A DNA stretch of 64,000 nt from Sympetrum striolatum (GCA_947579665.1 OX388343.1:98957657-99021656); one strand, 5' to 3'; shown: positions 35,230 through 47,432, counted from the stretch's first letter. The notes: a model not told the origin generated them from the sequence alone. Numbers and translations are program-made.

Positions 35230-37925
35230 ACTTTTTGAATCGAAATTACGAGAAATATGACTAAATAAACGAACATTTTGTAATATTTCGTCTTAGTAAA
35301 CAACCAGTCCCCCTGACGACCAAGGTGATTGTTGAATCCGATACATTCGTTTTCCCAGAAGAATAAACGGGGGTTTTAAATCCATACCAAATTAATGGTA
35401 GGAACTAACGTCAGAATTTATAAAGAGGACGCAATTTACTGAGATTTCAGCGAACGTAAACTATGATATTTAAATAGCAGGAACAAAATTCAGGCAATTT
35501 TGGAGTTTTTCTTTATCAAACCGATTTGCAAAAGGACATTTATAAGTTCGTTTGTGGTGTTGACGAAGAAATATTACGTCGAGGAAGGGGAAGATTTTTG
35601 AGAGATAGAATTTTAACGCAAACTTGATTTTATAGCAAATATTTAAGCAGTCCGTTTGTGTTATTCTCACAAACTGCATAATGTTCAATGGAATCGAATT
35701 CGTAATTTTTCGGAATTTCGCTAATATTCTTAGCTTAAAATTTCATCCTGATCAGTATTTATTAAAACAATTAGGGTATTGGTAAGTCATATATTGAGTC
35801 ATTTATATTTAAATGTTGCACATTTATTAAAAATTGAAATTAAGACCCGTCATGTATGACGGGGGAGTTTACTAGTTAAAATATAAAAGCTGATTTTGGA
35901 TTCAACATTCTCAATATCAAGTACCATTTATATTTACCGGTTCACTATAACTTCAGTAAAGAACCTTCATTCAAACAGGATACCATCAACCTCCTCTTTA
36001 TTTATTGGGGCATAAAGTAACTTGAATTAAGTATTCAATTTGTAAATTACGCATAAAAATAATTAATTAATACAAAAATATTATTTTACTTTGAACTGGC
36101 TTTCCTAGAACTAACGAGCCATTTGGTTTGTTGTCTGTCGCACTTGTAGTTCCCACTTTTAACGAGCATAAATTTCCATGAGATCTGAGCTTACGACACC
36201 AACCTCAATACCCAGAATGCAAATTCCCCCGGAGCGGAATGCGCAACTTGATTTATCGGTCAAGTCCTTATTACTGCTCGAGCTTAAGCCCTCGGATAAC
36301 CCCGAGAAAGCAGCGCAGAATCAACGTGCCAGTCGTGGAAATACTGAAGTAAAAATTAAATTGCTGTATTCGTAGGAGATTGCGAATTGTAGAGAAATAG
36401 ATTAAGGCTTTGCAACTGTAACTACGCAAAGGAGATAAAAATGAGTGCTGACTTGATTCTACTAAAAACATACAATGTCTCCTCTTTGGCTTCATTTTAT
36501 TTCAATCTAAAGACTAATATGAGGAAATGGAATGAACGGAAAGTAATAAATATTGAGTAACTGCAACAGGAGTATTGGATAGAAACGATATTGGATGGAG
36601 TCAATCTAATTTCAGAACGAAACTATTCAAAGGGAGTATGACAATACAACAACGCATTGTGCCTAGACTTGAAGCATTGAATGAAATAAGCAAATGCACA
36701 TGTATGGTTTTAGTAGTCATCGAATATGACAAACTCTAGTCCATCCGTAAATCATTATGCGTTCAGCAGTGAGCGTTCGGCATAATAAATCACGATTCAA
36801 TGACAGAGTGAAAGAAATTTGATCCTGGAAATTTTTTCTTATGATTTTCGGAAATTTCTAGGTTACGATTTTATATCCTACGATATCACGCGATAAAAGA
36901 AAAATTTCAGGTCATATTTCTATAACAAAAAATGACTTATTAAAACTTTTTAAATACTCGGTAGGATCAACGAAAGGAAATTTCACGTGTCACGGGTCTT
37001 GTAAAATCCTTTAAGTCACAATTTAGAATAATCATTGAATACAAATTATCACGTACACAACAAGGCAATCATACTAATTACCCAACACATTTTTTTAAAG
37101 GAATTGGACTATGAGATTTAAACTATACACGTTTAACATTTCCTGAGAAAACAAGAATTCAGTGAAACTAATTATTTTATTGCTCCTTAAAATTATATTA
37201 GTAACGCATTCGTGTAACTATTGTGTGGCCGGTGATACTTGGCAAGCATTACCTATATGGACTCTTCAGAGATCGTGTAACTATTTTCTCCCCTTTCGAA
37301 TAAGTAATTTGATAATCAACACATTTTTATCTTTCGGAAAATAATAAATTACTTTAGAATGTTTTTATAGCTGTATGAATGTTCCTTTTATAAGGTGGCG
37401 TCCAGCGTGATCGCTGGAAAGGTCGAATACCTTTTTATGTCTTCAAGAAAGTGCGAATGATAGCAATCGTGAAACGTATCTGAACGATTCGATAAAATGT
37501 GTGAGTGGAGACCGCTTTCGGAAAGAAATGACCTCCGCTATTTACGACCTTAACTACTGCCGTCACTAACATCTAACTGAAATGGAAAGAGAATGTTTCA
37601 AATGAATACCTGAATTAAGGTATACTTAAAATCTATAAATGGTTAGTTTTACATAATTTGAAGATTGAGAGTTTTAAAACTTCTAAGTATACCAAATAGT
37701 AGAGTACCGAGTATTTAATATACATAATTATTGATGAATTTCAGATAATCCAACAAAATCTCTTAGGAATATCAAAAACACTAATTATAGTACTAATTAT
37801 TACACTATTCCTGTTGCGAACAACTCTAATGGTATTAAAGGAAGATAACTCACTGCCCAAAAAGTCGTTAGTAGTTGATATTTGTGCTCCTTAAATCCTC
37901 TTTCTCGGAGAATTTCCAGGCTCAA
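35230..37925. other. No gene recognised; short palindrome at 35.85 kb
   Basis: AT-rich apart from about 36.18-36.32 kb. CCCGTCATGTATGACGGG (35846-35863) is a perfect palindrome with two central bases; a related imperfect form lies near 21.87 kb. Confidence 0.45.
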
Positions 37926-37929
37926 TGTA

Positions 37930-38065
37930 TTATAAAATCTTTTACAATTTAATCAATACCGCAATTAGGCATGATTACCAGGTGGTAAAGGTCAAAAGGG
38001 ATATAACAATACAATCTGTCTGGTATTCGCCCAAAGACGGCCCTTCCAAAAACCTCCCGTGGACA
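37930..38065 (-). repeat. Interspersed repeat E, minus-strand copy
   Basis: The inverse reads CACGGGAGGTTTTTGGAAGG, GCGAATACCAGACAGATTGT and TTTACCACCTGGTAATCATG, aligning with 13622-13760. The tail side is degenerate (GTATTGATTAAATTG). Confidence 0.55.
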
Positions 38066-38380
38066 CTACAATCTTACCTAAATTAGTAAACTTACCTTAG
38101 AGTTACCTAAATGTCAATGTTATATAAAATTTTGCCTAGTACATACTGTATGAATTATTTTGATACTGTTTTTTTATAATATTCTTTTATTTTTCCTGAT
38201 AATGTACGTTTCCTTGTTTTTCTATTTTGTTTTTTATGTTACTTTGTATATTGCTATCTCTTTTTAAATGTTAACTGATTCTTGTTTATGTATCGCATGT
38301 AAGTACTTAATGGTAGTGTATTTATTTATTTTGAATGTTTTTCTCTTCTCTTATCTTTTAGCTAATACTATCGGTAGGTT

Positions 38381-38595
38381 TGCGCAGGTTTTTCACACCC
38401 CCCTTCCTTGTGAGTGTTTTCCTGCAGTGAATTGTTTTCCTAAGAATCTCTTAGGTTTCTTACATTCACATTTCTTCTAATTTTTTCTACTTCTATTTTC
38501 ATAATTAATGACGATGGGTTAGATGGAAGAAGAGACTTTTAAGTCTCAATCTCGCCCAAATAAAGACGATTTATTATTATTATTATTATTATTAC
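38381..38595 (+). repeat. LINE-tail-like repeat, copy B, with (TTA)n end
   Basis: Shares GTTTTCCTAAGAATCTCTTA, GACGATGGGTTAGATGGAAG, AAGAGACTTTTAAGTCTCAA and TCTCGCCCAAATAAAG with copy A, and its upstream TTTTTCACACCCCCCTTCC with copy C. It ends in about eight TTA units. The T-rich region 38.1-38.38 kb is likely more of the same UTR. No coding part is attached. Confidence 0.68.
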
Positions 38596-38599
38596 AATT

Positions 38600-41500
38600 T
38601 TTAGAGACCTTCCAAATTTTTTTCTATGACGATGCTCCTGATATTGGATATTCATAATGTATTTGAATAATTGGGGAATTTTACATGAAAATAAAACTAA
38701 ATAACCTTCTTGATAGAGTGAATTTCCATATCAAGGAGAAAAAATATGTTATTTATATGAGAGGCATAATGCAAGAGAAAGATGAATTAAATTATCTATT
38801 TCGCCACACAAAAGCTGCGATGATTATAATTTATGCGTACATTACGTGATAAGTTTATAGAATAATGTTGTTGTAGAATACAAGTAGGACTATAGATCTC
38901 TTTTCGAGCACTAGAATGAGAAAATATTGCCGTAAAACGCTGAAATGAGCTGTGAGTAGAGTAGCGAGATATAATAGTACTAACGGATTCTGTTACCAAT
39001 AAAAATGTAGCACAAATACTTCTATAGTATAATAGTAACTTGGTAGTTTTTTCAAAGAGGAAGTTTGTATATTCCCAAACGCTAACAGTCCGTACGCTTA
39101 TTAAGTTCTCAACCCGGGATGTGACTCTCATCAATTTTTGACCAACACGTTGGTATGACTGCTTGCGTAAAATGTATTAACAGAAATGAAAACAAAAGCC
39201 CATCAAACTTAATGTTATGCAGCATTTCTTAAGGAGTGTTGTCTTCACAAATTCGTTTCCCAGACCTTATCATCAAACTCATATCAATGATTTTCTACTT
39301 CACTGAGCTAAAATCTAAAAAAAGTCTGAAGCCATTTTAGCTGTATTAAACAGCTTACACCTATAAATGCTCACATGCAACATCCAAGGATGTTCATAAA
39401 ACATTACAAAACTTCTCTTATTTATCATCGTACTTTTAAATATTTTAAACCGAAACTTTATTTAAATTCATGCTGAGCTTAGTAAGCCTTCCTTTGTCCA
39501 CGAAATCCTCTTCAGATTCCTTCACTTGATAAATCCAGGAACAACATTGTGATCACTTGTTGTTACAAGAGGAGCAGATAGAGTGACAAGCAGTATATTC
39601 CACCACGAGTGGACGGCGGTGTCCACTTGATGATTCTACATGACACTTATGCGATAAGAGAGAGCGGGTTGTCATAGAGAAGCACTGTCCGAAGAGATAC
39701 GGCTGAGCTCGTGATTTTCGCAGTTGCAAAAGATGAGCTAGTGATACGGGGTCAGTTTACTCTTGAATTTTGCATTTCATAGAGATAAACAATTCTGAGC
39801 TTCTTATCAGAGAAAAAGAATAACGGAGGAGAAGGATATTCGAAATGAATTAAATTTATAATAACATATCAACACTATCGTAGTTTGTTAACTTCGAGAT
39901 TCTAGCAGGTATACCGATGGAATATTACAATTGAATAACTCAGCTTATCACGAAACCCTTCTGCGGTATCTTTTCCTTTCATACTTGATCTAAATTCCAC
40001 TTAGTTTTGCTACAATCAAATAGTAGCTTCCACTTTCTAAAATATTCTTAATTATGATTCCGCTCCTCCAGCGCATTTTCTATTAGCATTATTAAATTTT
40101 GGTAAACTGCAGTTAATCTCGATGGTTTGTTTTTTTTTCAATTTCAGTAATTGAAAACTATTTCAAGCTTCAATATTTGTTGTTATTTGTATGTGATATT
40201 TCAAATCATCGTTAGTTTTACCGATACACGGCCCAATTTTCAATCGTATGGGATTTTAAACATCTGAAATTAATCAAACAAATTCGTGGAAGAAACTGAA
40301 ATTAAGAAAAGTATCCGAAGTTTATCTGTAAGTTAACATGAAAACTATTTGTCGGAGGAAAGTCTCTGGAAAAATATTTCTCGCAGTTAAGTTATGAAAA
40401 TTTCTTGGGATATTCAGGATGAAGGTTTGGTGCTTTCCAGAAAAGGAAGAGAAGGTATGGGAAAGGTTACTGAGGCTAAGAGGAAGGGAAAGGCGAGGTG
40501 CAAAGTTTCCGACGAAAATTGGAATCGCTAAAGCGATTAAGAGAAGGTGGATAGTTATTCCGCAGCTAAGTGATGATGTTAGTCATGTTGAAGCTATTTA
40601 GGTCGGACATCATCTCAGTCGATTTAACATCGTTACCTTCCAACGAGATAACATGGACTTTTCAAGAAGTGTCGGCACAAAATTATTCGTCCAAAATTAA
40701 TATCACGAGAACTAATCACATTTTACTGCCTAACCTTGTCTGCGATATTTTAAGTCTGATTTTTACAACTTGAGTAGTCGTGACGGATTAGCAAGAAGTA
40801 TCCATGCTCCTTGTTTCAAAGTCTCAATAATACTTTAATCGGATGTAATTGGTTGATATTTAGAAGACGCTAGACACAATGAGGAGAAACATTTTGTTTT
40901 AAGGAATCAGGGTAATGTCTTAATAAGTACAGATTATTGGCCTTTGAATAATAAATCTCGTGCCCTGAAAGCCTTACAAAATTATTGTAGAGGAATATAA
41001 TTATCTTGACATCATTTTAATTCCTGGTTGTCTTATCTCTATGATTCTAATTCTGGTGAAGAACAGCGGAATGATTCGCCAAGTTTATATTGTTAGATTC
41101 CTTTCGTCCATTTTGCTGAAGATTTTTACTTATTTCTCGGAAAGCACATTCATTAAAGCCGGCATTGGTAATCAAACAGAAACTCACAATCCGATTACCA
41201 TTGCTTTGATTACTATTAAAGCTTCCCAATTATATTTTTTTTCTAATAACGCATTTTTGAGCTGGAAGATTCTTTCTAACGATATTTAAACAAATTATAG
41301 AAGCTCTTATACTACCCAAAAGCAATCAATTAATGTATTTACCTGCACATTGTACACATGAGTTAATATGCATTCGTATTGTACTGTAAGGCATATTCTT
41401 AACTATATTACAGATAATTCATAGTTATTACATTTTCCTTCAAAGCTTCAAGATTTGAATGTATATTTAAGTGAAACTATTAGTTTACTCTTTAGTTATA

Positions 41501-42780
41501 GCTAGATATACTTCTTTGTTTCTGGCACAATATGAAACTGGAAATTTTTAAAGCGAAGTAATTGTGACAGAAAAGTAATTTAATCCGCGATTAGTGCTGG
41601 AGAAAAAAAGAGTTATTGTTTCAGCATGTTGGAATTTTGATTAGGGAATGTGCAAGGCCGAGTGACTTGGCAGTGCGTGCTCTGCTTTGTGAGCAGCAGA
41701 GTGTGTTGCGGACGGCTTCATCAACGTTCGAGGGCAATTCAGATTATTTCCGCGCTAAATTGGGATTTGGCCGCACCAAATCCTTATCATAGTTCAGCTA
41801 GACATGGACAGCATTAACCTCTATATCCTCTTCATATCGCAACTGCGCTCCGACGATTTGCTCGGAAATTTCATGGCCACGAGCGCTGAATAGCGCGTGA
41901 AACAATTCGCTGAGAGGACCAATGGCTGAGCAAAGTCGTTAAGTAACGAAGGAGAATGGAGATTTTTCTCAGGTTTCACTTCTGGGACTCGGTTTCTAAT
42001 TTTAGCCTCGTTATTTAGATTCCAATTTTTGCGCAAGGTAATTAACATTAACGCAGATTTTTTTGTTTTGTGTCGTAAAATTTATTCATGGATTCGTATT
42101 AACTTTATCAACGATCAACAAAAACTCTTGTCACTATTATAAGAGTATGTTTAAAATATAGACCAATTTAGTGATGAGGTAATCCAAACAGTATTTTATT
42201 GTTGTGATGTATTCGCCTTGTCCCGCGTGATGACGACGCTAGGCGACAGCAGAGTTGTGAAATCAATGAAATTGCCCCATATTGCGTCCTCGTACTAAAG
42301 CTTCGGTGTAGAAAGCAATAAACGAAATTTTGGTTCAAATTGTACAAATTATAAAAATAAATTAAAAAATTTCTTTGACTTGCATTGTTTTTTCATTGCT
42401 TTCGTTTTCATATTTCTAAAAAAAGACTAAATTTTCAAATTTTTACAAATGCGAAACTTCAACTGTTTGGACACTTCTTTTATATTTAACGGAGACATAC
42501 TTCCATATGACAGAAGTATCCATGGAACCAGACACAAAGAAAGCAAAGAAGTATAGAAATTTATGATATCGATATGTTATTAGTCAATTAAATTTGAATT
42601 TCTGTTTACATTGTTGAATGAAATATTAAGGATCGATTCTATATATCATTAGACAATGTTAACTTCGGTGTTGAAGTAAGTTTAATAAAATAGACATTTT
42701 ATATCCCTTATTGTTCATGGTGTTCATGTTCACAAATTGAACGAAATATTCAGGTTTCCGCAAAAACTGGTACATATTTC
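38600..42780. other. No gene recognised
   Basis: AT-rich. GTGGAC and GTCCAC form a small hairpin near 39609-39626. About 41.65-41.76 kb is GC-balanced with a CTCTGCT/AGCAGCAGAG hairpin. No coding motif on either strand. Confidence 0.45.
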
Positions 42781-42840
42781 AAATAACGACTAGTTTCAAC
42801 ACACAAGTGTCATTCTCAAATCAAAATGTCTTATATATGG
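42700..42840 (-). repeat. Possible retroelement tail with GAAACTAGTCG motif, copy 1
   Basis: On the minus strand: GAGAATGACACTTGTGTGTT, GAAACTAGTCGTTATTTG and TTTTTGCGGAAACCTGAA. The stem-loop (GACAC..GTGT) immediately before GAAAC, then a GGAAA segment, parallels 55643-55740. Repeats of this general form are common in arthropod genomes; the class is not known to me with certainty (Penelope-like is one possibility). Confidence 0.4.
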
Positions 42841-43398
42841 AACAAATGTTAATAAAAGAGAGAGAATAGTAAAAAATGCATTTGAATACGTAAGTTATTG
42901 CTCTTAGTGTATTCATTTACGTGCTATTTGTAGTAGACGAGCCCATCAGTGTTAGTTGACACCAACCAGCCGTCCTTCTGGTTACGAATAAACGACGCCT
43001 CGTTAAAAGCTTCCAGCTTGCGACTGCTGTAGGGGAATGGCATCGTGGATGGTCAGCATCAAAGGAATAAAATGCTGGCGACATATTGACGTATGAAAAG
43101 AAGGGAAAAGGCAAAACACTGCTCCAAAGGAGGGGCTTCTGTTATCCAGAAAGTGATGGAGGAGAGCCGACTGTAGATGTGCGTGAGCGTAATGCTGTTT
43201 GCCTTTATGTGGGCGTCCGCAAAGGGGCAATATCGAAGATATTCTAGTCAAATAGGGACTGTATGTAGGTATCCATGCAAGCGGATGAATGGAATTCAGA
43301 GGAAATGCAATAATCGGATGTTTTATCGATAATCTCCAGAAATTTTGGGGAGGAAATTGTTGTCTTTGGATATTTAAAAAAAAATTAACATTAAAAAT

Positions 43399-43411
43399 AA
43401 CATTGCTATAG
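43399..43411 (+). repeat. Left 13-bp target-site duplication of SINE
   Basis: AACATTGCTATAG, identical to 43544-43556. Its last G may instead be the first base of the SINE. Confidence 0.85.
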
Positions 43412-43543
43412 CTCCCGGATAGTAATGTGGACAGCGCGTTCGCCTTTGGTGAAAGCGGTCCCGGGTTCGATTCCCGGAGGGAGTCAATGTGCGAAATGAC
43501 CTAAGCTGTCGAAGCACTTTTAACAATACTACTACTACTACTC
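43412..43543 (+). mobile_element. tRNA-derived SINE with perfect 13-bp TSD
   Basis: The head (43411-43485) follows tRNA layout: a 5 prime GCTCCCG pairing with 3 prime GGGAGTC, a degenerate A box TAGTAATGTGG, and a perfect B box GGTTCGATTCC (43464-43474) within the CCGGG/CCCGG T-arm. A body of about 40 bases (AATGTGCGAAATGACCTAAG, CTGTCGAAGCACTTTTAA) and a short ACT repeat tail follow. Flanking AACATTGCTATAG is duplicated exactly, proving insertion by target-primed retroposition and a fairly young age. The same body occurs at 46.7 kb and, diverged, at 4.8 kb. Confidence 0.88.
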
Positions 43544-43556
43544 AACATTGCTATAG
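43544..43556 (+). repeat. Right 13-bp target-site duplication of SINE
   Basis: AACATTGCTATAG, exact copy of 43399-43411. Confidence 0.85.
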
Positions 43557-43559
43557 TCA

Positions 43560-44985
43560 TATTTAGATAAAGTGCTACAAATTACACTTAATCTCACAAC
43601 GTGCGACCTGGTCTAAAAACTTCTTAATTCCTGTTAGTTTGAATAAATGGGTTAAAACTTATAAATTGCGCAAATAATTAGGTAAAATGATTCAGACTTT
43701 CTTTATTTGTCGAATTTTATTCAAGGGAGATCATTCCTACAATAAACTCGTCATTAGCATCAATAACCCCTGGTTTGAACCCTGCAAGTAACTGCTGCTT
43801 AGTTGAATTTAAAAAAATACATTTTCCACGTGAAAGGCTTCAAATACAGATCAAAATAAGTTCGTTCTCATATAATTCTGTATGAAATAATTCAAATAAA
43901 CGGTAAATAATTCTTTCCATAGTTGATTGGTATTAAAAAATTACCTAGTTTACTAAAGACACATGCTATGACCTTGATATCTGGTCGTCGACGGTTAAAG
44001 CTGCCAGAAACTACAACTCGGTGGACCCGTTTTGATAGCGGTGGCTGCAGAAAGTTAGAATGGGCAGTGGGGAGGACAGAGTGACGTACGCACCACGCTT
44101 CGAAAACTCCCTAAAGTCTCTCACACGGAGTTCTGTGCAGCGCTGACTATACCCACCCCGAACTCAAAGGAAGCACCTTTGTGGATGCCTCCATATACAT
44201 TGAACTCTCGTCGGGCGGAATTTCTCCAACTACGGTCAGTGGAAGAGGACAGCGAACAGCATAATGCATTTTTGCATTCTTACTTATTTTCTGATTACGT
44301 TATCTTGGCAAAATCACAGATGAAGCCAACTTGGCTTGAAATGAAACATTCGGTAATTATTTATATTGACTAACAGGGAACCAAGGAGTTTATTCGATTC
44401 CTTAGGAAATTTTTATTTTCCAGAATAAAATTATTTTTTCTCGTCGAGTGATAACATATTTTCAGTTGATCTAGTATCGAACAGCGCTCTTCCTTAGCGC
44501 CATTTATGATTATTATAATCCAAAAAGTAAAAATAATGATGTTGCGTAATAAATTAATATTTTGGAAACTATTTCATCTCTAAAAAAATTAGTAGATTGA
44601 GTATGTGTACAGGTTACAGAATTATTTGAAACGGGAAAGTCAAATATTCTCCCATTACAAAGAGAATAATTTTCTTAATTGAAATTCGAGAGTCTATCTT
44701 TGCTCTTGCCATATTACTTTTCTAGCGAAAACTTGGAAATTATTCAAATACAGTTCTTTCTACTTATTAAGATTAAGAATTAGGAAAAAAGGAATTCTTA
44801 CGACTAGTTTCATTTTATAAACTCTGAAGATGAGTTACGGGAGAAAAGAATAAACTAATTAAAATAGTCACTACTGCATTAAATTAATATGTCAGAAATC
44901 AAAAACATTGAATTGAAGATCGAAATAAATTCATTCATGAAATTTGCTTTACACTGATATGATGTTTTTAATGCTGGTTCGCTAA
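43560..44985. other. No gene recognised
   Basis: A GC-balanced patch at about 43.98-44.25 kb has no motif; the rest is AT-rich. Confidence 0.45.
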
Positions 44986-44989
44986 TGCT

Positions 44990-45125
44990 TTCGATAAAAT
45001 CTCTCTCTCACGAAGGGTTCCACTTTTGCGCCACGTGCACCTTTCTCAATATTTCCAGCTCAGATATGGAATGAATTATCCGATGAACCATAATTAAGTT
45101 TAGAATATAAGAGAATAGAAAAATC
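44990..45125 (+). mobile_element. Possible LINE C-terminal fragment
   Basis: One plus-strand frame reads KGSTFAPRAPFSIFPAQIWN then ELSDEP, a stop, and LSLEYKRIEKSGK. FPAxIWNELxxE followed by a xSLxxFK-like segment matches the usual C-terminal pattern of non-LTR retrotransposon polyproteins, but the stretch is short and could be coincidence. No tail was delimited. Confidence 0.42.
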
Positions 45126-45149
45126 AGGAAAAATTAATAAAGATGACGA

Positions 45150-46660
45150 TCTTTTCTTTCTTTAATGAGAAACAAAAACTACTGAGTAATAAGATGGGGG
45201 TCTTTCTTTATCGGCCGATTGATATTATTCTTATTTCTTTGTGTGTTAATCTACTTGAAATATGACTCACGTATTTTGTCAAATATAACTTGTATTAGTT
45301 CACGATACATCTGAATTTGAGGCTACTTTTAGAACAAACTCAACGAGCAGGAACTGATTCCCACGATCACTTCCAAGGCAAACTACTATTATGGGTTTAT
45401 TTATTACATCAAGACGTTAAACTTTATGAGTCGAGCAGGAAATTGAAGCATTCATTTTAATTACGCCCTAACGAAGGCTCGTAATCCATTTATTATGTTC
45501 TTGCCGTTGATTATTAAGGTACGACGGTGAAGCGAAAAAAATTATATGCGCGGTAGACAAGAAGGAACATTCTTTCCCTAAACTTTTCCGAGGTCATAAA
45601 CGAATATCCCTAATATCTTATAAACAAATTCGCACCTAGGGAATGCTATCATACAAACATATTACGTGATCTTTTGGAAATAATCTCTTTACCCTTGCTA
45701 CAAGAATTTTCAACTCATGACCTCTTAGGAGGGTGACGCAATTAATGCTAGAAATCCTATTTGCGAATGTAAAATAAAACGAATCACATCCTCTGATATT
45801 GGCTTCGTTAGATGATTCCACAGGACGATGCAAAAAGCAAAACTTGGGAAGACCATCAAGCGCTTATTGTGAAACTGCAGAAACTACTAAAGATCGTTGA
45901 GAAGGGCTTCCATAAACAAGAGACCTGTGGTGGACGTATCACGCGAAAGAGTTCAAGGGGGATTTGTTATGCACGCGAAAACAAACTGTGTATCATCAGA
46001 GGTACATGAAACAGCGCTGCTGGCAGCGTCACTCTGCGGGACATTCTTAATATATTCCCATTCACAAGCCCATTCAATCAATATAGATATACACCTTTTA
46101 GGACAAAGCGAACGTTTATTAATCTTATATGAAAAACCAGGTAGTAAAAGCATTACAATAGATAATCACCATTTTTCTGTGATAACTAAAACAGAGGTAC
46201 CTCAAGTATTTCAGACAGCTAAATCTTCTTAAAACTCAACCTTTCTGTACGCAAAACCATCAATACTTAAACACTAGTGCACTACATAAAGATCTTTTGG
46301 GTGATAGCTTCGACCTTTGGTGGGGTCTAAATTACGAGCTTTTAGTCCGTAATGACTTATCGGGAAAAGAAAAAAATTGTGGCCGAAGAAGATTAAGGGC
46401 ATAAAAGGTCAGAAACGATACATAAAAAAGAACCTTCCTATTTTCGCCCAAATTGACCATTCGGATCTAATACTGTCAAACAATACCAACTCTCCCTTCA
46501 ACCCGAAAAGATTGATAGCTCTGACCTTTCTTACTTCTTCGTCTGACTTGGCATTCATTTCAAGGAGAGACTTTTGGTCGTCTTGATACTGTTCCTATGG
46601 AATCCACACAACAAATGACTGCAAAGGATTGATTTTTCGCCAGCATTTTCCTTCAGAATA
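45150..46660. other. No gene recognised
   Basis: Overlapping 65- and 111-residue plus-strand open frames lie at 45.81-46.23 kb. I find no domain in them; the longer one has a hydrophobic stretch (LLAASLCGTFLIY) but no other gene-like property. Confidence 0.4.
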
Positions 46661-46666
46661 ATTTCT

Positions 46667-46748
46667 TCTTTGGTGAAAGCGGCCCTGGGTTCGATTCCTG
46701 GCGGGAGCCAATGTGCGAAATGATCTAAACTATCGAAGAACTTTTAAT
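46667..46748 (+). mobile_element. 5-prime-truncated copy of the tRNA-derived SINE
   Basis: CTTTGGTGAAAGCGGCCCTG, B box GGTTCGATTCC, GGCGGGAGCCAATGTGCGAA and ATGATCTAAACTATCGAAG match the SINE at 43.4 kb base for base with a few substitutions. It begins within the anticodon-arm region, so the A box is absent and it cannot be pol III transcribed on its own. No clear target duplication. Confidence 0.8.
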
Positions 46749-46776
46749 AAACGATGCAGATTTAGATTTAATTTTG

Positions 46777-46909
46777 TGGTACTTATTAACTTGAAAAAAA
46801 TCCATGGTAAACAAACTTTTACTAGACCACTATTTATGTATGTAAAATAAATAGTGGTCTTGTTAAAGTTTGTTTACCATGGATTTTTTAAGTTTTAATA
46901 ATACTACTA
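46777..46909. mobile_element. Palindromic foldback element
   Basis: The left arm 46795-46836 (including CCATGGTAAACAAACTTTTA and GACCACTATTTA) and right arm 46848-46889 are inverses over 42 bases with two mismatches, around an 11-base centre. The outer flanks TGTGGTACTTATTAACTTG and AAGTTTTAATAATACTACTA extend the symmetry imperfectly. A deleted relative lies at 19183-19265. It behaves like a small foldback MITE; superfamily and target duplication are undetermined. Confidence 0.72.
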
Positions 46910-46944
46910 ATTTATTTATATACTATCTACCTTAATATTAAGTA

Positions 46945-47432
46945 CAGTGGTACCTTGGTTAACGACGGCCTTAGTTAACGACGGACTTGGTTAACGACGA
47001 GTTGCTGTAACCAAAAAATATCTTGGGTAACGACGTAGGATTTGGCTTACGACGCCTCGTCGATTGGTCTTTCCAGAGTTTCACGTGTTTCAGCACGTCT
47101 ATTTATAATCACTATATTATAAACTAATATTTGGTGTACGTTACGATGTTACGTCATAAAAATATACTGAATAGCAGCTAGCGGAGAATATTAAAAATAG
47201 ATCAATGCTAAATTGTAGCTAATATACAAAGGCACATGTTGTCTGACCGGAGTTAAATCGGTAAATATTATAAGTTTTGCTTCCAATAACTGGGGTGCGT
47301 CCTCGACGCCGGGAAATACGGTAATTCATTACCATTATTATACCTGTGGAAAATCGCGCCTTGGATAACGACGGTTTTGGTTAACGACGATTATCCTGGA
47401 ACGGATTATCGTCGTTAACCAAGGTACCACTG
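46945..47432. mobile_element. Tc1/mariner (Tigger/pogo-like) MITE with TA target
   Basis: The termini are perfect 23-bp inverted repeats (46945-46967 and 47410-47432) beginning CAGTGGTACCTTGGTTAACG, flanked by TA on both sides. TA targets and CAGT starts fit the pogo/Tigger branch of Tc1/mariner. The 488-bp body has no transposase. The terminal motif recurs inside: TTAACGACG-type units occur near 46970, 46986, 47022 and 47044 on the left, and near 47359 and 47375 on the right, in the same orientation. These may be extra binding sites for the HTH domain of a transposase (inference). Confidence 0.87.

Noticed and set aside
43411..43485. Functional tRNA gene
   Set aside because: Head resembles a tRNA but the A box is degenerate, it is joined to a SINE body and tail, and the whole unit is flanked by a target-site duplication.
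45897..46232. 111-residue plus-strand open frame with a hydrophobic stretch
   Set aside because: A single hydrophobic run without other features; an overlapping frame in another phase is equally long relative to chance.
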